A stretch of 64,000 bases of DNA. Source: Planctomycetota bacterium. GTDB taxonomy: Bacteria > Planctomycetota > UBA1135. The notes below the pieces were generated by a model. It searched no databases, was not told where the DNA came from, and worked only from the letters and a program-made list of their open reading frames with translations. The translations under genes were made by a program, and so were the position numbers. The number at the start of each line of letters is the position of its first letter. The stretch's first letter is position 1. Shown here piece by piece: positions 1-7,933 of the stretch. The stretch is taken from NCBI GenBank assembly GCA_024229395.1, contig JAAESM010000074.1, positions 1 through 64,000 of the forward strand, read 5' to 3'.

Positions 1-1679
1 CCGTATTGCGTGGCAGGAACCGGCAGGCAGTTACGAATCAGCGACTCGTCGTAGTCCATGTTGTACGGCGGGATGCGGTTGTCGCTGATCACCACGTTGT
101 TCAACGCAAAGTGGAAGGATTCCGCGATCGTTCCTGGAGGCATTGCGGCCAAACCACCCACGGTCTGCTGCACGGCGCCGGTGATGCGATTGAAAGTCAG
201 CGGAATGTTCGGGTCAGTACCAATCGACAGCAACTGCGCGGCCCACTCCTGAGTCAGACCACCATGCACCTGGTAGATCTTGGTGTTCGGATCATGCAGA
301 TCCAGCAGCGACTCCACCTGATAGGTGCGGCCACCGTAAGCCACCGTCAAACGACCGTACTTTCCATCCTCGCGGATCTTGTTGTTGTTGGCGTCGAACC
401 AGCGAATGTTCAGCCACATGCGTCGGCCTTCTGGGTAACCGGAAGTCAGCTTGTGCCCGGTCAAGTTGTAGACCTTCACCGTGTTGCCGACGACTTCCAG
501 CTTGGCTGCACCTTGCAACATCTCGCGAGCGCGTTCGGCACCCGCTTCAATGTTGTCGATGTCAATCTGGGACAATCCCGATCCGAGCTGCAACTGACCG
601 CGCGCATCCATGTCGATGATCATGTCGCCCATACGGGTGTTACCGCCGGTCAGGTCGTGGACTGCCATGTCCTTACGGATTGGCGAGGCCAAGCCAGAAC
701 CACGTGCCTCGACGGGGCGCATGTGACAAGTCTGGCAGGTGTAGAAACGCGTGGTGCCGTCTTCGAAATCGCCACCAAGGTTGGCGATTTGAGCGGCGTC
801 GTAAGCGGTCTGCATGATGCCGTTCTGCAACGGAGCAGGCAAGGTGCTGAAGGAGCTCACTGGAATCTGATCGAAGCCACTCGCTTTGTGCTCCGAGAAG
901 GTGCGCTCAACCACGCCGTAAGAATGGGGCTTGTTGTTGAAGGCAGCCTTGTCATCCACCGGTGCGCCCGGAACGCCACTGAAGCTACCTACAGGCAGAT
1001 CATCCAATGCGCCGTTGTTATGCGCCAAGTCACCGACCACTGGGTTACTCACATCATGGCAAGTACCACATAGGTCCGAAGAGCGGTGGTAGTTGGATTG
1101 ATGCGCGCCGTGAGGTGCGGTGTAGGTTGCGTTATAAGGGCCATAACGATCGACCGTGTCCGCCAACACGAACATGCCGCTTCCCAAGTAAGCCTCGGGG
1201 TTGGCGCCACCGGTGTTCGCCTCGAATGGCGAATTCTGCGTGCCCAAGTGCTCGGAACCATCCGGGTTCACCAAGCGGTGGCAAAGCATACATTCCACAC
1301 CGCCGCCGTCTTCTTGATCCAACAGCGCGGAGCCATCAGTAGGCGTGGAGCGGTCATCGAGCCAACCCGCAGGCGAGTGGCAACGAATGCACATGTCACC
1401 CACTCCATCGAAATCCTGTTCGGCAATCGCCACCGTGGCCCAGAACAAAGGGTCGCGACCAGCATGAGCCATCATGCTGCCAGACCAGGAGTCGTGCGGC
1501 GAGACATCCGTATCGTAGTAGCCATGACAACCCATACAGTTGTCAGAGCGCTCCATGGACACAACCTCTCCCTGTTGTGTTCCTGGGCCTTGGACATCGG
1601 TCGGGACAGTAAGGGCAAAGAATGCGGCGCTGGCGGACCCAACAACGGTGAGAGCTACAAGGGATGGAAGTATGCGCAT
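1..1679 (-). CDS. Multiheme c-type cytochrome (3' end beyond the window)
   Basis: The frame stays open from an ATG at 1679 to the window edge (at least 559 codons), so the C-terminus is missing. The N-terminus is a signal peptide (MRILPSLVALTV, then an Ala-rich stretch), indicating export. Five CxxCH heme sites are visible, with first cysteines at about residues 48 (CMGCH), 97 (CIRCH), 130 (CMLCH), 204 (CGTCH) and 315 (CQTCH). After about residue 330 the protein has no more hemes in view. The heme spacing and the stretch around DPLFWATVA resemble multiheme cytochromes annotated in Planctomycetota. Its role is probably periplasmic electron transfer; donor and acceptor are unknown. It is transcribed away from the lipoprotein genes at 1759. 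Confidence 0.85.
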   Translation of the reverse strand, partial: MRILPSLVALTVVGSASAAFFALTVPTDVQGPGTQQGEVVSMERSDNCMGCHGYYDTDVSPHDSWSGSMMAHAGRDPLFWATVAIAEQDFDGVGDMCIRCHSPAGWLDDRSTPTDGSALLDQEDGGGVECMLCHRLVNPDGSEHLGTQNSPFEANTGGANPEAYLGSGMFVLADTVDRYGPYNATYTAPHGAHQSNYHRSSDLCGTCHDVSNPVVGDLAHNNGALDDLPVGSFSGVPGAPVDDKAAFNNKPHSYGVVERTFSEHKASGFDQIPVSSFSTLPAPLQNGIMQTAYDAAQIANLGGDFEDGTTRFYTCQTCHMRPVEARGSGLASPIRKDMAVHDLTGGNTRMGDMIIDMDARGQLQLGSGLSQIDIDNIEAGAERAREMLQGAAKLEVVGNTVKVYNLTGHKLTSGYPEGRRMWLNIRWFDANNNKIREDGKYGRLTVAYGGRTYQVESLLDLHDPNTKIYQVHGGLTQEWAAQLLSIGTDPNIPLTFNRITGAVQQTVGGLAAMPPGTIAESFHFALNNVVISDNRIPPYNMDYDESLIRNCLPVPATQY

Positions 1680-1688
1680 TGGGGCAAA

Positions 1689-1694
1689 AGCTTA
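1689..1694 (-). promoter_or_regulatory. Candidate -10 box (TAAGCT) for the multiheme cytochrome
   Basis: TAAGCT on the minus strand ends 9 nt before the ATG at 1679, which would give an almost leaderless transcript. No Shine-Dalgarno sequence lies in between. The box itself is weak evidence; it counts mainly as one of a repeated pattern in this window. Confidence 0.3.
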
Positions 1695-1744
1695 CTCCAT
1701 AAATAGGCTCGCAGGCGGCAATAGTTTGCGGTTATGTGAGCCGC

Positions 1745-1750
1745 TATGCT
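1745..1750 (+). promoter_or_regulatory. Candidate -10 box (TATGCT) for the lipoprotein gene at 1759
   Basis: TATGCT lies 8 nt upstream of the ATG at 1759, and no Shine-Dalgarno sequence is present. This spacing would again produce a leaderless or near-leaderless mRNA. Confidence 0.3.
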
Positions 1751-1758
1751 TGCCAACC

Positions 1759-2127
1759 ATGCTCCGTTTCCTTCTGCCACTCCTGCTGCTTCTCTGCGGC
1801 TCCTGCTATATGGGCGAAGTCACCCAGGACCAACCGTTGGATCCAGCGGCGATTTCCCAGCTCCAGCCCGGCACCAATACCGCTAGCGACGTCGTCCGCC
1901 TGCTCGGTGCTCCCAACCAAGTCGTCGAGCTGGGCTCGGGTTCCGCTTGGCTCTATCAAGCCACCAACGCCAAATCGATGGGCTTGTGGCTACTGGTCTT
2001 CGGCACCTACGGCAACGATGCCCAAGCCGACCGTTGCTGGGTGTTTTTCGACCAGAACAATGCCCTAACTCATTACGGCGCAACGCTTAACGCCGACAAG
2101 TCGGAGTACAGCGTCAGTGGTTTCTAG
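1759..2127 (+). CDS. Small lipoprotein with a BamE/SmpA-like domain
   Basis: The protein has 122 aa from the ATG at 1759. Upstream in-frame codons exist, but this start gives a clean lipoprotein signal: a Leu-rich stretch followed by the lipobox LLCGSC, so Cys at about residue 15 would be lipidated. The mature part has the pattern Gly-(x)n-DVVRLLGAPNQVV followed by an aromatic WLYQ strand. This resembles the small alpha-beta fold of SmpA/OmlA/BamE-type lipoproteins, and the match is by eye. It overlaps the start of the next lipoprotein gene by 11 nt, which suggests co-translation. Exact function is unknown. Confidence 0.65.
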   Translation: MLRFLLPLLLLLCGSCYMGEVTQDQPLDPAAISQLQPGTNTASDVVRLLGAPNQVVELGSGSAWLYQATNAKSMGLWLLVFGTYGNDAQADRCWVFFDQNNALTHYGATLNADKSEYSVSGF

Positions 2128-2491
2128 ACTACTTGCTAGCGCCTTGGTGCTGGCTTGCTGTGGCTCCTGTGCCAGCATCAACTTCGCCAACGCCCGCATC
2201 GACACCGCCCCCGCCTCCCAAGCGGTAGAGGCGGCCGTACCTGGCAGTTCCGATCTGACCAGCTGCTTGGAGCGGCTCGGTGCCCCCACCTCAGTATCGA
2301 AGTCCGACGACGGCCAGCAGTTCGTGCTGACCTGGAATTGGTTGGAGCAATCCGATTGGGGCTTCAGCGTGTCGATTCCGGTTGGCGATCAAAGTGGCTC
2401 GTTCAACTGGAAGGACAGCGAGTCCGACACGCAGTTCGTGCGCCTGTTCTTCGACCAGAACTGGCAGCTGGTCGACAAGGCTGAGGGTTGA
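2117..2491 (+). CDS. Small lipoprotein, paralogue-like partner of the preceding gene
   Basis: The protein has 124 aa from a GTG at 2117 that overlaps the end of the upstream gene by 11 nt. A hydrophobic leader ends in a lipobox-like CCGSC. The mature part carries LERLGAPTSV, the same loop-helix element as LLGAPNQVV in the upstream protein, and ends with a similar FFDQNWQLV strand (FFDQNNAL upstream). The two genes are therefore probably diverged duplicates with a BamE/SmpA-like fold. Envelope role inferred; no specific function assignable. Confidence 0.55.
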   Translation: MVSRLLASALVLACCGSCASINFANARIDTAPASQAVEAAVPGSSDLTSCLERLGAPTSVSKSDDGQQFVLTWNWLEQSDWGFSVSIPVGDQSGSFNWKDSESDTQFVRLFFDQNWQLVDKAEG

Positions 2492-2545
2492 GCTGGGCGT
2501 GCCGGCCATGGAGCTGAGCCGGCCTGCTGGCTGGGCGGCCTGTGC

Positions 2546-3468
2546 TTATTGCAGAAGCTGAGAGCGCACCTCACCAACCATGCAGGTGCTGAGGTCCACC
2601 GCTTGGCCAAGACCACTGCGACCAGCAAGACCGATCGGAAGATGCAGATCAAACTCAATGCGGCCATGGGCGTCGGCTTGGGTGACTGCGATTTGGGTTG
2701 CTTGTTGAATGCCAACGATGGCACCGCATGCCGTTAAGGTTGAACCGGCGAAGCGACCTGCATAGATCTCGACCGGTCCATTGGGCGTGAAGCCAAAACC
2801 GAAAGACTGATTCACTTGGCCAGCGAAGCCTGGTTGAAAGCCAGCAATCCGCGGGGCCTGCGGGTCGGCGTCAGCTTGAAGGCCCGCGGCAGCCCTTGGA
2901 AAAAACCGGTGCCACAAATCTCGCCGAGTTCATTGATATCGTTAGCGCTCATCAGCTCCCAACCAGAGCCTGACGCAATCGCAGTATTCAGGTTCAGGAC
3001 CGTGCTGCCCTGCCAGTGGCTGGCTTTGCGTTGGTTGTTGCTATCTTTTGCGTGCCCGACCACAATGCCAAAATCATTCAGGGCATTCGCTTGGCCAGCG
3101 TTGCCACCTAGTGTTGGTAGTTGGGTCGCAACACCTTGTTCCCAAATCACCGGGCGCAACTCACCGCCGGAGTTGTTTGCAGCGCCAACAATGGTTTCGA
3201 AATTGTTTACATCGCGCGCTATGGCGAAATGGCCTCCGATGCCTGGCAAGGCAACCATTGGCTGATTCAACGGTTTGGAGAATGCCTGCATCACACCATT
3301 TGTGTCATGCGATTTCCCAACGACATGGCGCGCATTATTCAGCGCCTCGCCGTAACTTTCCATGCCGCCAAGCGTGCCAAGATCTTCAATCGTGTACTGC
3401 TGCGCAGCTACACCGGTGCCGAAAGCAGCAAAGGCAAATGTAGAGATAAGAGCTAGGGTTCTTTTCAT
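2546..3468 (-). pseudogene. HAF-repeat secreted protein, frameshifted
   Basis: Translation from the ATG at 3468 gives a signal peptide and a HAF-repeat (beta-propeller-like) protein with repeated D-L-G-T-L-G-G, A-x-x-V-N and I-V-G-x-A motifs. That frame stops at 2812 after 218 aa. A second minus-strand frame (2546-2917) continues with a typical C-terminal domain (IAGFQPGFAGQVN to QAVDLST). The two join sensibly only if the frame changes between about 2857 and 2877, just after RAFKLTP. A missing single base (or two extra bases) would explain it. This may be a real mutation or an assembly error. It starts 5 nt after the crcB stop codon. Confidence 0.7.
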
Positions 3469-3473
3469 AAGGT

Positions 3474-3848
3474 TCAGCCCGCGCGCACCAACCAACAACC
3501 GGCCAGGAACAAGGCTAGACCCAGAATAACATTCAGAACGATATTGAGGCACATCGACCACATGGCGCCGGAGCGATAGAAATCGCCGCTCTCGAAGGCA
3601 AAGGTCGCGAAAGTGGTGAAGGCGCCCAAGAATCCAACCATCAAAATATTGGCGGTGCCACTTTCGATTACGCCGCGTTCCCGCACCAGGGTCAGGACAA
3701 TCCCGAACAGGAAACAGCCGATGGCGTTGACGACCAGCGTTCCCCACGGGAAGGTAGAGGAACTCAGGCCACGCACCCACGTGGACAAGCCATAGCGAGC
3801 TAGCGTTCCGGCGGCACCGGCGGCGGCAATCAGAAGGAGGCGGGTCAA
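3474..3848 (-). CDS. crcB: Fluoride ion channel CrcB/Fluc
   Basis: A protein of 124 aa with four hydrophobic helices, the normal size for this family, which exports fluoride as a dual-topology dimer in the inner membrane. Family motifs are visible: GTLARY near residue 14, VVNAIGCF in helix 2, and GFLGAFTTFATF in helix 3, which holds the phenylalanine and threonine residues of the fluoride pathway. The start is a TTG at 3848; no in-frame ATG fits better. The HAF-repeat pseudogene follows 5 nt downstream. I see no fluoride riboswitch, and the 30-nt divergent gap with the DUF420 gene leaves no room for one. Confidence 0.92.
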   Translation of the reverse strand: MTRLLLIAAAGAAGTLARYGLSTWVRGLSSSTFPWGTLVVNAIGCFLFGIVLTLVRERGVIESGTANILMVGFLGAFTTFATFAFESGDFYRSGAMWSMCLNIVLNVILGLALFLAGCWLVRAG

Positions 3849-3856
3849 GGCGTTGC

Positions 3857-3863
3857 TATTCTA
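3857..3863. promoter_or_regulatory. Overlapping divergent -10 boxes for crcB and the DUF420 gene
   Basis: The 10 bases CTATTCTATG hold TATTCT on the plus strand (3857-3862) and TAGAAT on the minus strand (3863-3858). The crcB TTG lies 9 nt from its box and the DUF420 ATG 16 nt from its box. Both genes share a 30-nt gap, so any promoter must lie in this segment or inside the neighbouring gene. Confidence 0.4.
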
Positions 3864-3878
3864 TGCCCTGGACCACTC

Positions 3879-4337
3879 ATGGACGACCCATCAATCTTCC
3901 CACCACTAAATGCTGCGCTGAATGGCACTGCCGCCCTGTTGATGGTGGCTGGATTCATGCGCATTCGCGCAGGCGATGAAGCCACACACAAGAAGCTGAT
4001 GCTTGGCGCCTTTGGCGTGTCGATCCTGTTCTTGTGTTCCTATCTGTACTACCACCTGCACTTCGGTGTCAGCGTGCAATACGCCGGCCCCAGTGGCGCC
4101 AAGATTCCTTACCTATTGATGCTGCTCACCCACACCGTGTTGGCAGCGGCCGTTCCCTTCCTGGCCTTGCGCACCATTTGGCTCGGCCTCAAGAATCGCC
4201 GCGTGTCGCATAAGAAATGGGCGCGCTTCACTTTTCCAATCTGGCTCTACGTTTCACTGACTGGCGTGCTCATCTACTTGGTGCTCTATGTGTTCACCGA
4301 TAGCAGCCGCATCGCATTCGAAGGATTAGGCCCATGA
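3879..4337 (+). CDS. DUF420 family membrane protein
   Basis: A protein of 152 aa with about four hydrophobic helices and conserved histidines (YYHLHFG near residue 58, LLTHTVLAA near residue 84, HKKWARFTFPIWLYVSLTG near residue 110). This matches the DUF420 family, often found next to cytochrome oxidase and heme A genes, where a role in oxidase assembly or heme handling is suspected. It heads a tight plus-strand cluster: its stop overlaps the start of the cytochrome c gene by 4 nt, followed by ctaA and ctaB. Confidence 0.85.
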   Translation: MDDPSIFPPLNAALNGTAALLMVAGFMRIRAGDEATHKKLMLGAFGVSILFLCSYLYYHLHFGVSVQYAGPSGAKIPYLLMLLTHTVLAAAVPFLALRTIWLGLKNRRVSHKKWARFTFPIWLYVSLTGVLIYLVLYVFTDSSRIAFEGLGP

Positions 4338-5281
4338 GTCTGCCCAGGTCCGATTCCATATCACTGGCGGTCGTTGCCGTGTCGACTCTGGTCGCCTTGT
4401 ACTTCACGCTAACGGGTTCCTTCGCCGGCGCATCGGCGGAACCGATTTACTCCTTCGAGCAAGCGGAGCAGAGCGAGTTATTCGACTTGATGACCGATGA
4501 ATTCGGCGGCTTCCTGACTCCTACGATGAGCGGCTCCTGGGCCATGGAAAACCTGCAGGTCGGTCGCAAGGTCTACGAGCAACAGTGTATTCATTGCCAT
4601 GGCACCGACGGCCACGCGGAGACTTACACCGCCAATCTGCTGACTCCCGCGCCGCGTGATTTCGGTTTAGGTGTGGTCAAGTTCACCAGCACGCCGGTTG
4701 GTCTTCCCGCAACGCGCAATGACTTGTTGCGCACCATCAAGGAAGGCGTGGCCAGCACTTCGATGAGTCGCTTCGAAGGCAGTATCAAAGAACAGGATTT
4801 GCAAGATGTCGCCGACTACGCCATGTACTTGCTGATTCGCGGTGCGGTGTGGACCAACGCCACGGATCGCTTGGGCGCTGGTGGTCTCAGCCCGGCCCAG
4901 GCTTTCGCGGCGGCCATGGAGGATCAACGTCAGCAGTTCGATCTGGCGCTGGCTTCTTCCACTCGACCCAAGATCCCAAGTGTGGCCGATTCCGCGCGCG
5001 GTCGGGAGATGTACTTCGACAACGATCTTGGTTGTCTGGTTTGCCATCAAGTCGATGCCAGCGGTGGCCCAGTCAATGGTCTTGATCTATGGGGTCAGCC
5101 CATGGTCGCGCGTGACTTGACCAAGGGGGAGTTACGCGGCGGTGACAGTCCGGCAGATGTCTACTTGCGCATTCGCAATGGCGTGAAGGGCACCCCCATG
5201 CCAGCAATGGCGGCAGAGCTAACGCCCGAACAGATCTGGGACTTGGTCGCCTTCGTGCGCAGCGTACAGGAGGACAACTAA
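4334..5281 (+). CDS. Membrane-anchored diheme cytochrome c
   Basis: A protein of 315 aa with an N-terminal uncleaved-type helix (about residues 9-30) and two class I cytochrome c domains. Heme sites are CIHCH at residues 85-89 and CLVCH at residues 234-238. Distal methionine candidates sit in TSMSRF (about 144) and GTPMPAM near the C-terminus. Such proteins carry electrons to terminal oxidases or serve as oxidase-linked subunits. Overlaps of 4 nt upstream and 1 nt downstream with ctaA place it in the heme A/oxidase maturation operon. No oxidase subunits lie in this window. Confidence 0.88.
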   Translation: MSLPRSDSISLAVVAVSTLVALYFTLTGSFAGASAEPIYSFEQAEQSELFDLMTDEFGGFLTPTMSGSWAMENLQVGRKVYEQQCIHCHGTDGHAETYTANLLTPAPRDFGLGVVKFTSTPVGLPATRNDLLRTIKEGVASTSMSRFEGSIKEQDLQDVADYAMYLLIRGAVWTNATDRLGAGGLSPAQAFAAAMEDQRQQFDLALASSTRPKIPSVADSARGREMYFDNDLGCLVCHQVDASGGPVNGLDLWGQPMVARDLTKGELRGGDSPADVYLRIRNGVKGTPMPAMAAELTPEQIWDLVAFVRSVQEDN

Positions 5282-6207
5282 TGGAACAACCCTACTTCCG
5301 TTTGTTGCATCGCTTGGCCGTGATTGGTGTGGTGGTCACGATCGCCTTGACCATTGGCATTGGTGGCACGATTACGTCGGCAGAAGTGGGCATGGCTTAT
5401 CCCACTTGGCCCGACATCAATGGCGGTTCGTTGTTTAGCATTTTCTACGGCAAACTGGCAGAGACCTTCGGCATTGGATCGGTGGTCGAACATACGCACC
5501 GCCAAGCTGCAAGCTTGACCGGCTTGATCATCTTGGTGTTGGCAATCGCCTCCTGGGTCACCCGTGGCGTGCCGAAGAACTTGCGCCTGTTGGCAACCGG
5601 GTCGTTGGTGATCGTGATCGCGCAAGGATTGCTCGGCGCCACTCGCGTACTTGAGAACACTTATTCCGGTGCAATCCTGCATGCTGTGGGTGCGCAGTTC
5701 GTGGTGTTGTTGTTGGTGGTGCTTGCCAAGACCACGGCGCGTGATTGGCACAGGCCTATGCAACATTTCAAGGCGGAACATGTCGATCGCATTCGTTTGT
5801 GGAGTGTGGTGGCTTTGGTTCTGCTGTTCTTGAACCTGTTCGCCGCCGCGAGTTTGCGCCACAAGCAAGGTGCTTTTGAAGGTCACTTGATTTTGGCGAT
5901 CACCACCGCCGGCGTAATCCTGTACTTGATTCGCCAAGCACTCACGACTTTCCGTGAGCAGAAGAAGATGGCTCGCTTGGCGCGAAGCTTGGCTCACATT
6001 CTTGGCACACAACTAGCACTCGGTGCTGCGGCGTGGGCTTTCCTGATCGGCCCGCTGATCGGCAGTTTCCCCGACGAGGACACCCGCTTCCTCGCCCAAA
6101 GCTTGATCGCCACCGGCCACTTGTTGTGCGGCGTATTGGTGCTCGCGGTTACGACCGCGTTGTGGATGGAAGTGCGCTTCCGCATCGATGGCGGAGGCAC
6201 TGAGTGA
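5281..6207 (+). CDS. ctaA: Heme A synthase (CtaA/COX15 family)
   Basis: An inner-membrane protein of 308 aa with about eight helices that oxidises the C8 methyl of heme O to give heme A. The heme-ligand motif EHTHR is at residues 70-74. Further helix histidines are seen in ILHAVGAQ, FEGHLILA and ATGHLLCG, as expected for the duplicated four-helix layout. The ATG shares one base with the stop of the cytochrome gene, and the end overlaps the ctaB GTG by 4 nt, so the genes are probably translationally coupled. Confidence 0.92.
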   Translation: MEQPYFRLLHRLAVIGVVVTIALTIGIGGTITSAEVGMAYPTWPDINGGSLFSIFYGKLAETFGIGSVVEHTHRQAASLTGLIILVLAIASWVTRGVPKNLRLLATGSLVIVIAQGLLGATRVLENTYSGAILHAVGAQFVVLLLVVLAKTTARDWHRPMQHFKAEHVDRIRLWSVVALVLLFLNLFAAASLRHKQGAFEGHLILAITTAGVILYLIRQALTTFREQKKMARLARSLAHILGTQLALGAAAWAFLIGPLIGSFPDEDTRFLAQSLIATGHLLCGVLVLAVTTALWMEVRFRIDGGGTE

Positions 6208-7079
6208 GGATCCTGCCGGTCAAAGGCACGCCCCGTGATTGGGCGGAACTGACCAACAATCGCTTACAGCTGTTGGCTACGCCGTCGGCATTGATTTGTT
6301 ACTGGATCGCCGACGGTGGCTCTTGGAGTTGGTGGCAAGCCTTCGCTCTAGCATTGGGCATGATGGCGGTCGGCAGTTCCACCGCCGCATTGAACCAGTT
6401 GCTTGAAGTCGACATCGACAAGCGCATGCCACATACATGCAATCGGCCACTTCCCACCGGGCGCATCCGTAAGCGCGACGCCTTCGTCTGGGGTGTCGGC
6501 GGCGCAGTTTTCGGCATCTTGTGGCTGCTGCTTTTTTGTGGCCCGCTCACTGCCTGGCTCGCCGCGGCAATGCTGGTGATCTATGACTACATCTACACGC
6601 CGCTGAAGCGCATCACTCCGGTGAACGTTTTCGTCGGCGCGGTACCAGCCGCCTTCCCGCCCTTGATCGGTTATTCCGCTGCTGGCGTCGGTCTTGATGC
6701 AATGGCTGGCGTGCTGTTCCTGATCCTGTTGCTGTGGCAACTGCCGCACTTCTTGAGCCGCGCCTGGTATCACCGCCTGGATTATCAGATCGGTGGTCTG
6801 CATTGGTTGCCAGGTGCCGACCCAACTGGTCGCAACGCCGGCAAGCGTTCGGTGCACTATGCCTTGACGCTGATTCCAGCAAGCCAGATCCCAATGCTGA
6901 TCGATCATGTCGGGTTGATCTACTTATTCGGCGCCTGCACCATGTCACTGGCCTTCATGGTCGCGGTGATCTTCATCGGCATGTACCGCAAGGACACCAA
7001 AGGTGTGGTCATGGCGTGGGCTTCCACGATCTATGTGCCGCTGCTAATCGCTTTGTTGATCGTGGATCTGCTGATCTGA
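6204..7079 (+). CDS. ctaB: Protoheme IX farnesyltransferase (heme O synthase)
   Basis: A UbiA-type prenyltransferase of 291 aa with about eight membrane helices. It attaches farnesyl to heme b to make heme O, the substrate of CtaA. The first Asp-rich motif is at residues 67-82 (LEVDIDKRM, then CNRPLPTG), and the second region YDYIYTPLKR is at about residue 127. The start is a GTG at 6204 inside a 4-nt overlap with ctaA. The gene ends against a convergent gene with only 6 nt between. Confidence 0.93.
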   Translation: MRILPVKGTPRDWAELTNNRLQLLATPSALICYWIADGGSWSWWQAFALALGMMAVGSSTAALNQLLEVDIDKRMPHTCNRPLPTGRIRKRDAFVWGVGGAVFGILWLLLFCGPLTAWLAAAMLVIYDYIYTPLKRITPVNVFVGAVPAAFPPLIGYSAAGVGLDAMAGVLFLILLLWQLPHFLSRAWYHRLDYQIGGLHWLPGADPTGRNAGKRSVHYALTLIPASQIPMLIDHVGLIYLFGACTMSLAFMVAVIFIGMYRKDTKGVVMAWASTIYVPLLIALLIVDLLI

Positions 7080-7089
7080 GCTAGCTCAG
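7076..7089. repeat. 14-bp perfect palindrome joining two convergent stop codons
   Basis: CTGAGCTAGCTCAG reads the same on both strands and contains the TGA of ctaB (7077-7079) and the TGA of the convergent gene (7088-7086). No U-tract follows, so it is a poor intrinsic terminator on its own. Confidence 0.6.
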
Positions 7090-7595
7090 CGAAGACTTGG
7101 ATTATCGAAGCGCTTGCCGACGTAGTGAACACCCTCTTCGTCCTTGTTCCAATAAGTCTTGTAGCCGACGACGGCATCGGGCCCGGCCTTCCAGTAGATC
7201 CAGGATTTAGCGAAATCCCCGGCGTCGAAAGCGTCGATGCTATCCGCTGTGACTAAGATCTGGGAACCTTCCTTTTCGCGGCGATGGAAGATAATTTCAT
7301 CGGCGAACGCTTCCGAAAACTCAGGGGAAGCTGAGACAAACCCGCTGACATTCCAACCTGTCAGGTGGATGACACCATTCTCTTCAGACCATGCACCTTG
7401 CAGATCTCCCAAGCCATTGCCCCGTTGCGAAGAAACCACCTTGCCGTTCTCGTAAAGGATGACGGCGTAGGTTTCGCCAGCGCCATCGAAGCGATAGACC
7501 TCGAACTCCCCGCGAAAATTAGTGGGCGCTTCCGTTCGCGAACAGGCCGCCAAAAATCCAACCAATAGCAGCAATGAAGTGCTGAAGTATTTCAC
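7086..7595 (-). CDS. Hypothetical lipoprotein
   Basis: A protein of 169 aa from a GTG at 7595, chosen because it forms a GTGA overlap with the stop of the upstream gene. The signal ends in a lipobox (LVGFLAACS). The mature part is rich in aromatic beta strands (FEVYRFDGAG, YAVILYENGK, SWIYWKAG), suggesting a small lipocalin-like or beta-sandwich fold. I do not recognise the family. It is the last of three co-oriented small genes. Confidence 0.6.
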   Translation of the reverse strand: MKYFSTSLLLLVGFLAACSRTEAPTNFRGEFEVYRFDGAGETYAVILYENGKVVSSQRGNGLGDLQGAWSEENGVIHLTGWNVSGFVSASPEFSEAFADEIIFHRREKEGSQILVTADSIDAFDAGDFAKSWIYWKAGPDAVVGYKTYWNKDEEGVHYVGKRFDNPSLR

Positions 7596-7921
7596 GGCTT
7601 CCTCAACTCCGGATGGGCTTTGAGGAACCGCTCGCTTTCTGCGATCACCCAACGCGCAATCGTGATGAATCGGCGTTGGCTTACCGGCGACCGCATCCAG
7701 ACATCCAGTCGAAGCTCGTTAATCTTCGGCGTTGAGGTCCCAACCGGAACCAACAAGACGTCTTGATTGATCACGCGGACGTTGAAGAAGCCTGAATCGA
7801 ATTTCGGCAACAAGGATTGCTCGATCGACCCAAATGGGTTTTCTATTTCCAAGCTCATTTGCCCGTTCGCCAGCAACTCCCAGCGGCCCACGATCTCTTC
7901 GATTCCAAGCTTTTCGCTCAT
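7592..7921 (-). CDS. Hypothetical protein
   Basis: A protein of 109 aa from the ATG at 7921, with no signal peptide or membrane segment visible. The N-terminus reads EEIVGRWELLANG, a pattern seen at the start of small beta-barrel domains that measure out a strand after Gly-Arg-Trp. The C-terminus is helical (ITIARWVIAESERFL). The family is not recognised. It lies 12 nt downstream of the next gene in the cluster and overlaps the following gene by 4 nt. Confidence 0.5.
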   Translation of the reverse strand: MSEKLGIEEIVGRWELLANGQMSLEIENPFGSIEQSLLPKFDSGFFNVRVINQDVLLVPVGTSTPKINELRLDVWMRSPVSQRRFITIARWVIAESERFLKAHPELRKP

Positions 7922-7933
7922 TGGATCAACGAT

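Noticed and set aside
6..1073. A 355-codon plus-strand open frame at the window start
   Set aside because: The opposite strand encodes the multiheme cytochrome with five in-frame CxxCH motifs and a signal peptide, which is far better supported.
2890..2910. Programmed ribosomal frameshift at the A6/T6 run of the HAF gene
   Set aside because: The run lies upstream of residues RAFKLTP that are still in the first frame, so slippage there would not join the two good segments.
3849..3878. Fluoride riboswitch for crcB
   Set aside because: The intergenic gap is 30 nt, too short for the riboswitch fold, and no matching motif is visible.
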